Source of the DNA: Fuerstiella sp.
Lineage (GTDB): Bacteria; Planctomycetota; Planctomycetia; Planctomycetales; Planctomycetaceae
NCBI GenBank assembly: GCA_014238335.1
Contig: JABABI010000022.1
Coordinates: 26,679-90,678 of the forward strand
Direction of reading: 5' to 3'
Length of the DNA stretch: 64,000 nucleotides
Shown: positions 46,152 to 56,073 of the stretch, piece by piece
Numbering within the stretch: the first letter of the stretch is position 1
How the letters are laid out: the number at the start of each line of letters is the position of its first letter
Notes under the pieces: generated by a model
Database searches by the model: none
Told to the model about the DNA's origin: nothing
What the model saw: only the letters and a program-made list of their open reading frames with translations
Translations under genes and position numbers: made by a program

Positions 46152-47624
46152 TCAACTGCCATGGAATGGCGATGGTACGTTATCGTCCAGCGGAAAGATC
46201 GGCCGTACACAATTTCGGAAGGGCAGGGATTTCAGATTGGCACTGGTGGAGCCTGGCACGTCGACGGGCACAATCAAGCTGGCAATCGATTCGTACCACG
46301 TGCGGAAGCCGTTCGGTGATTTGACCACCACCAAATCGTAATCGGCGGGCTCTAAACCGTGCGCCTGAAACACGCGCTGGCCAACAACAAACACGGGACG
46401 TTCGGTCACAAGAATGTGAATAGTTCCGGACGTCAGTACGCACGCTCGACCTGCATGTGCGGCCGTTCCGTCTTCGTACGCAAAATGACCGTCGTGCAGA
46501 CTCGTTATGTCAACGGTCAGCGTCAGCGGCGTGAATCGGGAAGGATCACGCGTGCCGCCCAGCGGAACTGTAATGCTCGTGTTAACGCCGGCCCGAAAAG
46601 CCTGGGATACTGCCGGCGCATCAACAATGGCCAGCAGTGCCTTCTTACTGAATTCGGCGTCAACGAGTCCTCTCAGAATCTCGTTACTGTCCCCGGCGGC
46701 TCCGCTGGCGGTCGCGTCAGCCGCGTCAGAAAAAACCACCGTACCGTCGGCTGACGCTGCCAGGCAGATAGATTCGTCCAATGACGTTAACTGTGCCTGA
46801 AACAATTCGCGGCGGTCCCACATGAAGCGACCGATACGCTGAGCTTCACGTTCAGCCAGTTCGTAATCGTTGTTGGTCGTCACCAGCACGTTCGACTGCA
46901 ATGCCGGAACGTCCGTGAAGGCATTTCCAATAATGACGCCGGCGGCAAGGCCGGTGTCGGAATGTTCGACCTGCTGACACATCCGGATGGCTTCGCCGAA
47001 TTTTCCGCTGGCCGTCAGCAGCTCATCGCCACGGACCAGCATCGGCAGTTCGACACGTGCCACCGTTGGCCTGGATGTGCCATCGAGCAGACGAAGCAGA
47101 TTGCATGCTGCACGCTGTCCGGTTTCGTAGTGGTCTGTATGCGGATACGTATGATATGGAACCAAAACGTCGGCCGTGTCGACCAGACGGTCGGTAATAA
47201 CGGCATGCAGATCCAGAGAGACAACGATGGGCACGGCTCCCAGCACGCTGCGAATATCGGTCAGCACGCGACCCTCCGGATCGTCTTCTGATTCGCCCGC
47301 CATCGCGCCATGAAAACACAGGCAGGCTCCGTCCACCGGTCCGGCGGCGCGAATCGAATCCACCATTTCGTTCAGCAGGCGATCAAGGTCAGTGTTTCCG
47401 ATGCAACCGCCGGATACAGAGGCTGCTGCCATCGTGGGGATGATTTCGAAGCGTCCGTCGTCATCCAGTACGTCGATGACGCCAGCGACTTCGGTTTTCG
47501 TCCCGCGGTATGATTCCAGCATATCTGCGCCGACGGTGATGCGGAAATCTTCGTACACAGTCGCGGCGGGGTTGAAGGTCGCGGTCTCCTGTTTGAGTTC
47601 GGCGATAAGAATCCGACGAGTCAT
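46152..47624 (-). CDS. M81 family (MlrC-like) metallohydrolase
   Basis: Start MTRRILIAELKQETATFNP at 47624 (GGAA six bases before) matches the family start; 47636 is an alternative. Marks include the N-terminal IAELKQET with metal His/Glu-type positions, GACLCFHGAMAGE, VSLDLHAVI, PYHTYPHTDHYETG, and a late TSITVPLGG...LTVDI. M81/MlrC proteins were found in microcystin degradation, but most homologues lie in other catabolic loci with unknown substrate. At 490 residues it has both N- and C-terminal M81 domains. Confidence 0.9.
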   Translation of the reverse strand: MTRRILIAELKQETATFNPAATVYEDFRITVGADMLESYRGTKTEVAGVIDVLDDDGRFEIIPTMAAASVSGGCIGNTDLDRLLNEMVDSIRAAGPVDGACLCFHGAMAGESEDDPEGRVLTDIRSVLGAVPIVVSLDLHAVITDRLVDTADVLVPYHTYPHTDHYETGQRAACNLLRLLDGTSRPTVARVELPMLVRGDELLTASGKFGEAIRMCQQVEHSDTGLAAGVIIGNAFTDVPALQSNVLVTTNNDYELAEREAQRIGRFMWDRRELFQAQLTSLDESICLAASADGTVVFSDAADATASGAAGDSNEILRGLVDAEFSKKALLAIVDAPAVSQAFRAGVNTSITVPLGGTRDPSRFTPLTLTVDITSLHDGHFAYEDGTAAHAGRACVLTSGTIHILVTERPVFVVGQRVFQAHGLEPADYDLVVVKSPNGFRTWYESIASLIVPVDVPGSTSANLKSLPFRNCVRPIFPLDDNVPSPFHGS

Positions 47625-47711
47625 TCGAGGTTCCATGTGTTGCGTGTGTTGCGTGTACTGCCGCCGTACATGATGGAAGTACGGCGGGGCCGGACAGACA
47701 GAGGATCTGTC

Positions 47712-48884
47712 CTACGAGTTCGAGTTTTCAACAGGTCGCCTCATTCGCGTTCCACCTCCACCGGGCACAATCACACCGCGACGAATCGTGGCCGCAGCGG
47801 TCAGCAGTTCGGGGCCAACACGATGCTGACGGTAACTGTCCGTGAATTGAAACTGCCCGGCCAGTCGCTCCAGCACCGCAATGTCCGCGACGCTGCCAAC
47901 GCGCAGTGTACCGATTTCATCACTGCGATTCAGAATGGCCGCCGGGCGGCTGGTGGACATTTCAATCACCTTATCGATGGGAACACCAAGCATCAGGAAT
48001 TTGCTCATCGTGGTCGGCATGTCGTACACCGGACCATGGATGTTCATTGTGTGCAGATCTGTGCTGATGGTCGTGGGCAGGAAATCCTGTTCCATGGCGG
48101 CTTCCGCAACTTCCCACTGAAAGCTGCCGTAGCCATGCCCGACATCGAAGATCACACCACGTTCAGCAGCCGCACGCACGTCGTCATGAATTCTGTTCGC
48201 ATCGTCTGTAATTCGCGTGCTGCCTCCCTTGAAGCAATGAGTAATGCAGTCACCGGCAGAAAGTTCCCTGACGAGTTCCGGTATCGACATTGGACATTCG
48301 CCAATATGAACCATCAGCCACACCCCGGCTTCGCGGGCTGCTCGTATGGCATCGCGGAGATTGTCCCAACCCTGCTGCCCGTCTCCGATGATGTGTTTGC
48401 CGACTCGAATTTTCACACCGACGGCCACGTCCGGATGATTCCGAATCGTCTGTACAACCCCGTCAGGATCCGCATAACGACGATCCAGAAGTTCACCAAG
48501 ACTGGCTCCGATCAAACCAATGCACGACAGATTGACCAGACTGAAGATCTGTGTTTTCGCGGGATCAATATTGTCACGTCGAAATGCGTCGAAGTTGAAC
48601 GAACCGGCCGTACCGGCATCCAGCATCGTTGTCACTCCACCAGCGGGACACAACGGATCGGCGTCCAGCCCGAATGGTGAATGCGTATAAACGTGTACGT
48701 GCAGGTCAATCAGTCCTGGTACGACCAGCTGACCCGCAGCGTCGATCGTGTTGACCGCTTCGGCTTCGATATGTTCTTCGACGGCGGCGATTCGACCGTC
48801 TGAAACAGCCACATCGCGAACGCCACGCAACTGCTGAGACGGGTCGATGACTTCGCCGCCACGTATCAAAATGTCATACTCCAT
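47712..48884 (-). CDS. Amidohydrolase/deacetylase family metallohydrolase
   Basis: ATG 48884 follows AGAGG. The dihydroorotase-like frame shows LVVPGLIDLHVHVYTH (metal HxH), GGVTTMLDAGTAG, GVKIRVGKH (candidate carboxylated Lys), VHIGECP, CITHCFKG and TISTDLHTMN. It matches the EF_0837/AHA_3915-type amidohydrolase/deacetylase family, which often sits beside SelA-like PLP genes, as here. It likely removes an acyl group from, or opens, an amino-sugar-acid derivative (inference). It is the first gene of the minus-strand arm of the island. Confidence 0.88.
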   Translation of the reverse strand: MEYDILIRGGEVIDPSQQLRGVRDVAVSDGRIAAVEEHIEAEAVNTIDAAGQLVVPGLIDLHVHVYTHSPFGLDADPLCPAGGVTTMLDAGTAGSFNFDAFRRDNIDPAKTQIFSLVNLSCIGLIGASLGELLDRRYADPDGVVQTIRNHPDVAVGVKIRVGKHIIGDGQQGWDNLRDAIRAAREAGVWLMVHIGECPMSIPELVRELSAGDCITHCFKGGSTRITDDANRIHDDVRAAAERGVIFDVGHGYGSFQWEVAEAAMEQDFLPTTISTDLHTMNIHGPVYDMPTTMSKFLMLGVPIDKVIEMSTSRPAAILNRSDEIGTLRVGSVADIAVLERLAGQFQFTDSYRQHRVGPELLTAAATIRRGVIVPGGGGTRMRRPVENSNS

Positions 48885-49083
48885 ATCGTACCTCTCGGCG
48901 GGACGGCCCGCTGCCTGATGCAGGCTGACGCCCGGACTTTGTTGGTTCGCGCCCGCTGGGCGCTCGATAAATACTCAAGACGCGAGCTTATTTCTGGAAA
49001 AACTCTAAAATAACAACCTGCCGTGGGCGTACCCAGCAACTTCACCTTGATCAACGGAGCTCGATCCGTCAAAGGACTGGAAC

Positions 49084-50199
49084 GTGAATCTTTTTGAAAA
49101 GTACAAGCTGCGTCGAGTGATCAATGCATGCGGCAAGATGACTCATCTTTGCGGGGCCATTGTTTTGCCGGAGATCGCTGAGGAGGCGAGCGAGTCGCTC
49201 CGGCACTTTTTCGTGCTGGACGAGCTGCAGGCCGCAGCCGGGCGTTTGATTGCCAACGCCACAGGTGCAGAATCCGGATGCGTGACCGCGTGCACCTCGG
49301 CTGGCATTACACTCTGTGTCGCGGCCACCATGTCAGAAAATAACCTGGCGCAGGTTCTGCAACTGCCGGATACAACCGGGATGCCCAGCCGAGTGCTCAT
49401 ACAGAAAGGGCATTGCGTCAACTACGGGCAACCGGTCACGCAGGCCATTCGACTTTCCGGCGCTGTGGCGCAGGAAGTCGGAACGATTCATCGCTGCCTG
49501 CCGGAAGAACTTCGCCTGCAGCTGGAACGCGGCGATGTCACGGCCATCGTGCACGTGGAATCTCATCACACCGCGCGTTTTGGATGGGTCCGGTTACCAC
49601 AGGTTGTCCAGCTGGCTCATGAGTTCGACGTGCCCGTCATTGTTGACGGAGCTGCGCAGGATCTGCGACTGGCGGAGTTAATCCGGACGGGCGCGGACCT
49701 TGTCATCACGAGTGCACACAAATACCTGTGTTCAACGACTGGCGGAATTGTGGCTGGACGGCGGTCGCTGATTGAGGCCGTCTATCTGCAGAACAAGGGA
49801 ATCGGACGCCCCATGAAGGCCGGTAAGGAAGCCATCATCGGTGCCATGGCAGCGCTTGACTACCGCCAGCACCAGGATATATCGGCCTGGACTTCGGTGC
49901 AGGATCGCAAGTTTGAACGCATACTGGAAGCACTGGCTGATGTCGCAGGTCTCACCCTGAGTGTCGATCCCGATCCGAACGGCTGTCCGTTCTCACGAGC
50001 GCGACTGACACCGGATCCGATGATTTGCAAACACTCGGCCGCAGACCTGCGGGATGCGCTGGCAGACGGCGATCCGACAATCGTCGTTCGGGCTCATCAT
50101 GTGGAAGAAGGTTACATTAATCTTGATGCTATCGAGATGACTGATGAAGAAGTCGAATACGTGTGTGCTGCAATAAGACGGATTCTAACGAATGGGTGA
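49084..50199 (+). CDS. Second SelA-fold PLP enzyme of the island
   Basis: GTG 49084 (AAGGA eight bases before) gives MNLFEKYKLRRVINACGKMT, again the family start, only distantly similar to the enzyme at 43673. It carries GAESGCVTACTSAGITLCVA, PVIVDGAAQDLRLAEL and a PLP-Lys segment VITSAHKYLCSTTGG. Two divergent PLP enzymes of one fold in one island suggest successive steps or different stereoisomers. Its last bases overlap the MFS gene by 8 nt, implying translational coupling. Confidence 0.88.
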   Translation: MNLFEKYKLRRVINACGKMTHLCGAIVLPEIAEEASESLRHFFVLDELQAAAGRLIANATGAESGCVTACTSAGITLCVAATMSENNLAQVLQLPDTTGMPSRVLIQKGHCVNYGQPVTQAIRLSGAVAQEVGTIHRCLPEELRLQLERGDVTAIVHVESHHTARFGWVRLPQVVQLAHEFDVPVIVDGAAQDLRLAELIRTGADLVITSAHKYLCSTTGGIVAGRRSLIEAVYLQNKGIGRPMKAGKEAIIGAMAALDYRQHQDISAWTSVQDRKFERILEALADVAGLTLSVDPDPNGCPFSRARLTPDPMICKHSAADLRDALADGDPTIVVRAHHVEEGYINLDAIEMTDEEVEYVCAAIRRILTNG

Positions 50200-51517
50200 C
50201 ACTCAACAATCGGATCGCCCAACACAATTCCGCTGGACCGTATTCGCTTTGGCGTGCGGAACATCGTGGATACTGTATCTGCACCGTTACATGTTCGCTC
50301 TGATCAAGCCGGAGCTGAAACAGCAGTGGGAACTCGGCAGCGACGAGCTCGGCTATCTGGATTCAGCGTTTTCGCTATGCTACCTGATCTTCCAGGTTCC
50401 GCTCGGAGCTCTGGCGGACGTTGCCGGAGCTCATTTAATTTTGACACTCCTGATCCTGCTGTGGTCTGTGGGACTGGGTTTGCATGCGTGGGCTCCGTCA
50501 GTCAAAGCACTTGGGCTGGCCAGAGCTGTCCTTGGAGCAGGGCAATCTGCTGTTTTTGCCTGCCTGAGCCGCATTTCGCGGACGTGGATCCCAGCGGATG
50601 TTCGCACCAGTGTCCAGGGAATGGTGGGCGTATTCTTTGGTCGTCTGGGCGGGTTGACCGCCTATCTGCTGATAGGCTCGATCGTGCTGGGAGTTCTGGA
50701 AGTACCGTGGCGGACAGCCGTGTGGTGGCTGGCGGGCTTTGGCGTCGCTTTCGCGTTCTTGTTTGCGGCGGTCTTCCGAAATTCGCCTCGGCAGCATCCG
50801 GCTGTCAACGAAAGAGAATGTCAGCTCATCGAAGCGGGAGACGACAACGGGAATTCTCAGCTGCCGTCGCGCCTGAGTTTTCGCGAAATGTTTCGTCGCA
50901 TGTCGCCGCGTTCGATTCTTAATCTGGGTTGTCTCAACCTGCAGACAATCCTGAGTACCCTTGCCGACAATATCTATTCGGCGTGGATTCCGTTATTCCT
51001 GTTTGAGGTCCATGATCTTGAATTTCGTCGCATGGGAATGTATTCGGCACTGCCGCTGCTGGGGGGCGCCATCGGTGGCGCGGCTGGCGGATTCCTTAAC
51101 GATTTTCTGATCAGAAGAACGGGCAACCTGAAGTGGTCCCGTCGAGCTGTCGGGCTGGCCGGCAAAGGGATTGCCGGATGTCTGCTGGCCGTTTCGATGC
51201 TGTGGTACGATGATCCACAGACATTCTGCCTGATGCTGTTTGCTGTGAAGTTCTTTTCTGACTGGAGCCTGACGACGACGTGGGGCGCGGTCACGGATAT
51301 CGGCGGCCGTACGACAGCGACTGTCTTCGCCTTCAACAACACCGTGGCAACTCTTGGTGCCGTCGCTGCTCCCGCTCTTTACGGCAATGTTGCGGAACAC
51401 CGTGGCTGGGATGCCGTCTTTTACGTCGGTGCAGCGGCCTACATCGTCTGTGCTGTGTCCTGGCTTGGATTCGACAGCACGATTCCTGTAATTTCAGAGG
51501 AACGGCCGTCTGAATAA
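50192..51517 (+). CDS. MFS transporter coupled to the PLP enzyme gene
   Basis: A 12-helix major facilitator protein of 441 residues starting MGDTQQSDRPTQFRWT. The first helix region (VFALACGTSWILYLHRYMFA) and the loop between helices 2 and 3 (GALADVAGAHLILTLL) are typical of the anion:cation symporter-type sugar-acid importers. Its ATG lies inside the previous gene. It probably imports the substrate of the island. Confidence 0.9.
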   Translation: MGDTQQSDRPTQFRWTVFALACGTSWILYLHRYMFALIKPELKQQWELGSDELGYLDSAFSLCYLIFQVPLGALADVAGAHLILTLLILLWSVGLGLHAWAPSVKALGLARAVLGAGQSAVFACLSRISRTWIPADVRTSVQGMVGVFFGRLGGLTAYLLIGSIVLGVLEVPWRTAVWWLAGFGVAFAFLFAAVFRNSPRQHPAVNERECQLIEAGDDNGNSQLPSRLSFREMFRRMSPRSILNLGCLNLQTILSTLADNIYSAWIPLFLFEVHDLEFRRMGMYSALPLLGGAIGGAAGGFLNDFLIRRTGNLKWSRRAVGLAGKGIAGCLLAVSMLWYDDPQTFCLMLFAVKFFSDWSLTTTWGAVTDIGGRTTATVFAFNNTVATLGAVAAPALYGNVAEHRGWDAVFYVGAAAYIVCAVSWLGFDSTIPVISEERPSE

Positions 51518-51544
51518 TGCTCGGGCCGCTCAGATGAGTCGCCA

Positions 51545-51742
51545 TCAAACACAATCGACACTGTTGAATTCTTCCTGCAACTGAACGAGCGTTCTCTCCC
51601 TATGATTCTTTGCTTCCAACGCTGTCTGGATTTCGTCGATCAGATCGTTCAGGTTGTCAAGCGATCGGGTAAAGAAGGCTGTCGCGCCGTTCGTTCGTGC
51701 GATCGCGTACCACGCCAGAGTGAACTGGTGGCATGGACAGCG
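51545..51742 (-). pseudogene. Possible coding remnant
   Basis: A 66-codon frame without an early start codon reads like protein (WYAIARTNGATAFFTRSLDN, then a heptad-like EIQTALEAKNHRERTLVQL) and ends at TGA 51545. No family assigned and no ribosome site; it may be the tail of a lost gene or chance. The remainder of the 51518-51778 spacer shows nothing. Confidence 0.2.
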
Positions 51743-51778
51743 TCAGATCAAACAGTATGTTCTTCTGAGTCAGAGGAT

Positions 51779-54214
51779 CTACAGTACCGATTCAGAGGGG
51801 GCTGAGAAATCCGCACCGGACTCTTCAGGTGTGTACCCGGCCAGTCGACTGAAGACACCGAGTTTTCCCTGAGCCAGCAGAATTAGAAACGACGGCACCA
51901 TGATCGGACGGATCAGAAAGGTGTCGAACAGCACTCCCAGCGCCAGAGCAAATCCCAGTTGGTCCATGCCGACAAGGCTGCCGGCCATCAGCGACGAAAA
52001 CGTTCCGGCCATGATGATGCCGCAACTGCTGATGATACTGCCCGTGCGATCAAGGGCGACGGTGATGCCTTCCACCGGTCCGTGCACCAGCCGCTCTTCT
52101 TCAATCCTGGTCAGCAGAAAGATGTTGTAGTCTTCGCCAACGGCAATCAGGATCGTGAACAGGAACATCGGCACCTTCCAGTCCAGACCGGAAAAGCCCG
52201 ACGGATCGAGTGCCCAGAAGAATAGGAACGTGCAGCCCAGCGTGGCCAGATAACTGAACAGCACCGTAAACATCAAGTAGCTGCAGATACCAGGTTTCTT
52301 CAGCAGGATCCACAGGATGATAAAGACCACCAGCGTCACCAGGCCGTTGACTCGCACCTGATCGCGGTCCGTCACATCCTTCAGGTCACTGAGATTGGCG
52401 GTTTCTCCGGCCAGGTGGATCGTCGCGCCAGCCATGGATTCCGGCAGCAGTTTAGGGATCTCCTCCCGCACCTTGTGAAACTCCTGGATGCTGGATCGAG
52501 CAAACGGGTCGTGGGCAGAAATCAGATCCAGACGAGTAATTGACGGATAATCCTTCGTCGCGAAGTCTTTTTTCGCACGCATGCGGAAGAACCCAGCCGA
52601 GCCAGGCGGCTGGCGACCGATATCGCGCCCGCCTGTGGGATCCGCCAGCGATCTGATGGCCTGGATGCCCAGTTCGTCACCATGAGCGAGAATGTTTTCG
52701 GTGAAGTCGACGACGTCCTGGGGCGGTCGAGGTCGAGGTTTTTCCGCAAAGTTGCGGCCTGGAAGGTCAACAAGAGCCCGTACCGGGGCGACTTCCCCGG
52801 CCGGAAAGTGTGCCTGCAGTGCAGCTGCGCCCTGAACGCAGGGAGCCGTGTCGGGCAGTTCAGAGATCAGTCCGTAGCTCAGGTGTCCGAAGAATACGAG
52901 ACCCAGAATCGAAAACGGAAGCATGCCCAGGATGCTGCTCAGCCACATCATCCACGGTCGCCGCAGGTGGAGTCTGCCAATGCGTTTCCAGCCGATGGCC
53001 AGCAGGCGAGAAAACTTATCCGGCCGCGCCACCCAGCCAGCTCCGGTCGCCGGCCGTTGCGCAGGAACACTGGGCCAGAAAGCCCACCGACCGGAGAGGC
53101 GCAGGATCGCCGGTGTCAGCGTGAGTGCCGCACACAGAGTCACCAACAGGCCGAAGGCAATGGCGATGCCCGCCTGTTGAAACTTACCGAATTCGGCAAA
53201 CCACATCATGCCGATGCCGCACATCGTTGTACCGGCACTGGCAGCCAGGGCTGAACCAACTCGCGTTAACGCAACGGAAATCGCGTCCTCGATGTCTGCC
53301 CCGGCTTCCAGCTCCTCGCGGTAGCGAGCAATCAGAAACAGGCAATAATCGACGCCAGCACCATAAACCAGAACGGTTATATAAGCTTCAATTCCATTGA
53401 ACAGGCGCACCCAGCCTTGTTCAGCAGCAATCGACAGCAACTTGATTGAAACTGTCCCGGCGACCGCCACCGTCAGCAATGGAATGACGGCCAGCAGCGG
53501 AGCTCGGTACATGATCAGCAGCAGAAAAACCACCAGGATAACGGTCCACGTTTCCGTGGATTCCGCACTGTTTTTCGCTTCGCGAATGATATCCCGCCCA
53601 AAGGTAGCCGTGCCGCTGAAAGCGATATCCAGCCCCTGCGGAATCGACATTTGTTCCAGATCGCTGCTCGAGATATGACGCCGCTCTCGCAGAAATCTCT
53701 CCACGTCGGCGATTAATGCTGCGTTGCCCTGGTCAAGAAATTCAGACTTGAGTTCCAGGACGACCAGCGATGCTTTTCCGTCCGGGCTGTCATACAGTTG
53801 GCCGATATAAGGCGTCTCGCGCCAACTCAGTTTTCTGACAAGAGACTCATCGGCCGCCTTCGAATCTTCTTCGTGTTCGTCCCGGCCTTCAGGAAACCCG
53901 ATGGTCTGTCGCAAACCACGCACCACAACCCGGATAAATTTGTAGTCCTCATCCAACAGCCCTTCACGCCGTGCTTCTCTACGCAGGACCAGAACGACGC
54001 TGCTGGAAACGCTGTGGTCGGGAAAGGTTTCGCGGAATAATTCTTCGGCGATAACACTCGGCGAGTCCCGGGGCAGAAACGCGAATTCACCATTTTCAAC
54101 CACACTCTCCCAGGTGGGGGCCTGTTGGATCGTGACAATTAACAAGACGATCCAGATGCCAATGACAACGGACGGACGCCGGGATGTAATGTGGCCCAAC
54201 TGGCGAAACAACAT
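51779..54214 (-). CDS. MMPL/RND-family exporter
   Basis: The 811-residue protein has two halves, each with a large periplasmic loop and a helical bundle, with the MMPL signatures YGAGVDYCLFLIARYREELE (residues about 285-305), TRVGSALAASAGTTMCGIG and, in the second half, VGEDYNIFLLTRIEEERLVH with ALDRTGSIISSCGIIMAGTF. The two Asp-bearing blocks mark the proton-relay region. MMPL proteins export lipids, hopanoids or small molecules using the proton gradient. The cargo is unknown. No membrane-fusion partner is adjacent. Confidence 0.9.
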   Translation of the reverse strand: MLFRQLGHITSRRPSVVIGIWIVLLIVTIQQAPTWESVVENGEFAFLPRDSPSVIAEELFRETFPDHSVSSSVVLVLRREARREGLLDEDYKFIRVVVRGLRQTIGFPEGRDEHEEDSKAADESLVRKLSWRETPYIGQLYDSPDGKASLVVLELKSEFLDQGNAALIADVERFLRERRHISSSDLEQMSIPQGLDIAFSGTATFGRDIIREAKNSAESTETWTVILVVFLLLIMYRAPLLAVIPLLTVAVAGTVSIKLLSIAAEQGWVRLFNGIEAYITVLVYGAGVDYCLFLIARYREELEAGADIEDAISVALTRVGSALAASAGTTMCGIGMMWFAEFGKFQQAGIAIAFGLLVTLCAALTLTPAILRLSGRWAFWPSVPAQRPATGAGWVARPDKFSRLLAIGWKRIGRLHLRRPWMMWLSSILGMLPFSILGLVFFGHLSYGLISELPDTAPCVQGAAALQAHFPAGEVAPVRALVDLPGRNFAEKPRPRPPQDVVDFTENILAHGDELGIQAIRSLADPTGGRDIGRQPPGSAGFFRMRAKKDFATKDYPSITRLDLISAHDPFARSSIQEFHKVREEIPKLLPESMAGATIHLAGETANLSDLKDVTDRDQVRVNGLVTLVVFIILWILLKKPGICSYLMFTVLFSYLATLGCTFLFFWALDPSGFSGLDWKVPMFLFTILIAVGEDYNIFLLTRIEEERLVHGPVEGITVALDRTGSIISSCGIIMAGTFSSLMAGSLVGMDQLGFALALGVLFDTFLIRPIMVPSFLILLAQGKLGVFSRLAGYTPEESGADFSAPSESVL

Positions 54215-54474
54215 GCGGTGATTCGCAGTCAGGGTCTACCGATCTGCGACAAATAGAGAATCTGGTGAAAGAAGCAGTTGTTTGGTGAACTGATTGCAGA
54301 CGCGACAAACGTGGAGATGACCAACAGAAACTACCCACGAAGAAGGGGGAATTCAACGCAATCGTAGTCTCGGCTGGGACTTATAGCTGTTCCGTTTGAA
54401 AACAGTGGTCGTACCGTCCTTCAGCTGATTCCCAGCGATTGATCGACGCGTCAGGTCACCGCTGGCAGCGGCGT

Positions 54475-55218
54475 TTACGGTTTGCTGAGTGAGGCGCGAT
54501 AGTCCTCGAGGATGGCTTCCGGAGCTTCGTTAAAGGCCTGCACACACCCCTGGCAGCACACGTAGTAGGTTTTTCCCTGAAAACTCACGGGAATCGTACC
54601 AAGACCACCGGTCACAACGCATTTTCGTTGTCCGGTGCCAGACTGTGCCAGCTTTGCGCCAGCTCGAGTGTACCCGATCCCGAAATCTCGGCGAAAGCTC
54701 CCGGTTGGCGAAGTTTGTTTCTCAAACAGCAAAGTGGCGCGAATGTCGCTTAATTGCTGCATCGTGCAGCGATAAACCATGCCGTCATCATTACGAACCG
54801 TCACGAGTCGAATGGCCCGGGGCCAGTCTCTGGGTACCGGGCCGCGATATTCGTAGGCACCCTGCTTTGTTTTTCTGGTAAGGACCAGTTGTTTTTTCTT
54901 CTGGTCCCATGCCAGACGCAACTGTTCAAACTGCTTGCTGTCGGTGGACTTCAGGACGACTGATGCCTGTGCATCAATGAATTGCCACTCGCAGACGGCC
55001 TTTTCTGTCCATGCTCCTTTACGAGACCCGCGCTGCAACTGTCCGACACCGCGCCATTCACCGATCAGAGAATTGAACGGCTTGAGATCGTGCGTGCGAT
55101 TCGAACGGCTGCCGGGCGGTTCGTCAGCCACAGGCATAGCTGACACACCCTGAATCAGCAGGGCGATGGCCCACAGCACCTGACGTGTTGATTGACGTAA
55201 CAGTCCAACTCGATACAT
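54475..55218 (-). CDS. Exported protein with C-terminal TRASH-like metal-binding domain
   Basis: ATG 55218 follows GAGG (a GTG at 55239 is weaker). A signal peptide (about 1-30) leads to a beta-rich domain like DUF1579 (FNSLIGEWRGVGQLQRG; VCEWQFIDAQASVVLKS). The last ~45 residues form a TRASH/YHS-like unit: KCVVTGG...YYVCCQGCVQAFNEAPEAIL, with a Cys pattern for binding a heavy metal. The combination suggests an envelope metal sensor or carrier (inference). It shares a strand with the TatD gene 36 bases upstream. Confidence 0.82.
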   Translation of the reverse strand: MYRVGLLRQSTRQVLWAIALLIQGVSAMPVADEPPGSRSNRTHDLKPFNSLIGEWRGVGQLQRGSRKGAWTEKAVCEWQFIDAQASVVLKSTDSKQFEQLRLAWDQKKKQLVLTRKTKQGAYEYRGPVPRDWPRAIRLVTVRNDDGMVYRCTMQQLSDIRATLLFEKQTSPTGSFRRDFGIGYTRAGAKLAQSGTGQRKCVVTGGLGTIPVSFQGKTYYVCCQGCVQAFNEAPEAILEDYRASLSKP

Positions 55219-55254
55219 CTCATCCCTCAGTTCTTTCACCGGCGTGAAATAGAT

Positions 55255-56073
55255 TCAACTTAACGAGAAGTTGGGAGATTGGCTGAGAAACTGCTGCGGA
55301 TTGTCAAACGTCACTTTGTCGACAGTCGTCGCTGCGTGACCGCGGCGACGCATTTCCAGCCGTGCTTTCGGTACGGCCAGCGGATCACTGCAGCCCCAGT
55401 CGCCAGCCGAATTCATCCAGATCCGTTCGTCTCCGTACATTTCGATAATGTCCGCCGCACGCTGAGGCGTGACCTTCGTGTCGGGGTACAGAGTCATCCC
55501 GGCCCAGAATCCGCGTTCCAGAACTTCGGGCACCGTGTGCTCCTCGACATGGTCAATCAGGATTCGCCCTGGGTCGATCGTGCTGGCGGACAGCGCATCC
55601 ATAATCAGTCGAGTGCCTTTGAGTTTGTCCTCCAGGTGAGGCGTATGCACCAGCACCATTTGGTTGTACGTTTCTGCAAGAGCAATCTGTTCTTCCAGGA
55701 TAATCAGTTCGTTCTTTGTGTTCTTATTGAGACCGATCTCGCCGATGCCCAGAACATTGCCACCACACAGCTGCTCTTTACTGTTCAGGAAATCGGGGAT
55801 CATTGAAACGACTTCGCGAGCGAACCCTGGATCGTCTGCCTCCTTCGGATTGATACACAGCCACGTAAAATGCTGAATGCCAAACTGAGCTGCGCGTTTT
55901 GGTTCGTACTCCGTAAGTTGCCGGAAGTAGTCGTAAAAACCCTGAGCCGATGAGCGGTCGAAACCTGCCCAGAACGCCGGTTCCGTGATCGCGATACACC
56001 CCGCCTGCGCCATCCGCTGATAGTCGTCGGTAGTGCGAGACACCATGTGAATGTGTGGATCAATATACTTCAC
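55255..56073 (-). CDS. TatD-family metal-dependent hydrolase
   Basis: The GTG at 56073 overlaps the stop of the small gene (GTGA). The TIM barrel shows DPHIHMVSR (HxH), GIGEIGLNKNT (Glu ligand), VLVHTPH, ILIDHVEEHT and MNSAGDWGCSDP (Asp ligand). TatD proteins hydrolyse nucleic-acid or ester bonds with two metals. The gap pattern and RIWMNSAGDWG are more like uncharacterised TatD-like hydrolases than the DNase. It is translationally coupled to 56070-56366. Confidence 0.9.
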   Translation of the reverse strand: MKYIDPHIHMVSRTTDDYQRMAQAGCIAITEPAFWAGFDRSSAQGFYDYFRQLTEYEPKRAAQFGIQHFTWLCINPKEADDPGFAREVVSMIPDFLNSKEQLCGGNVLGIGEIGLNKNTKNELIILEEQIALAETYNQMVLVHTPHLEDKLKGTRLIMDALSASTIDPGRILIDHVEEHTVPEVLERGFWAGMTLYPDTKVTPQRAADIIEMYGDERIWMNSAGDWGCSDPLAVPKARLEMRRRGHAATTVDKVTFDNPQQFLSQSPNFSLS

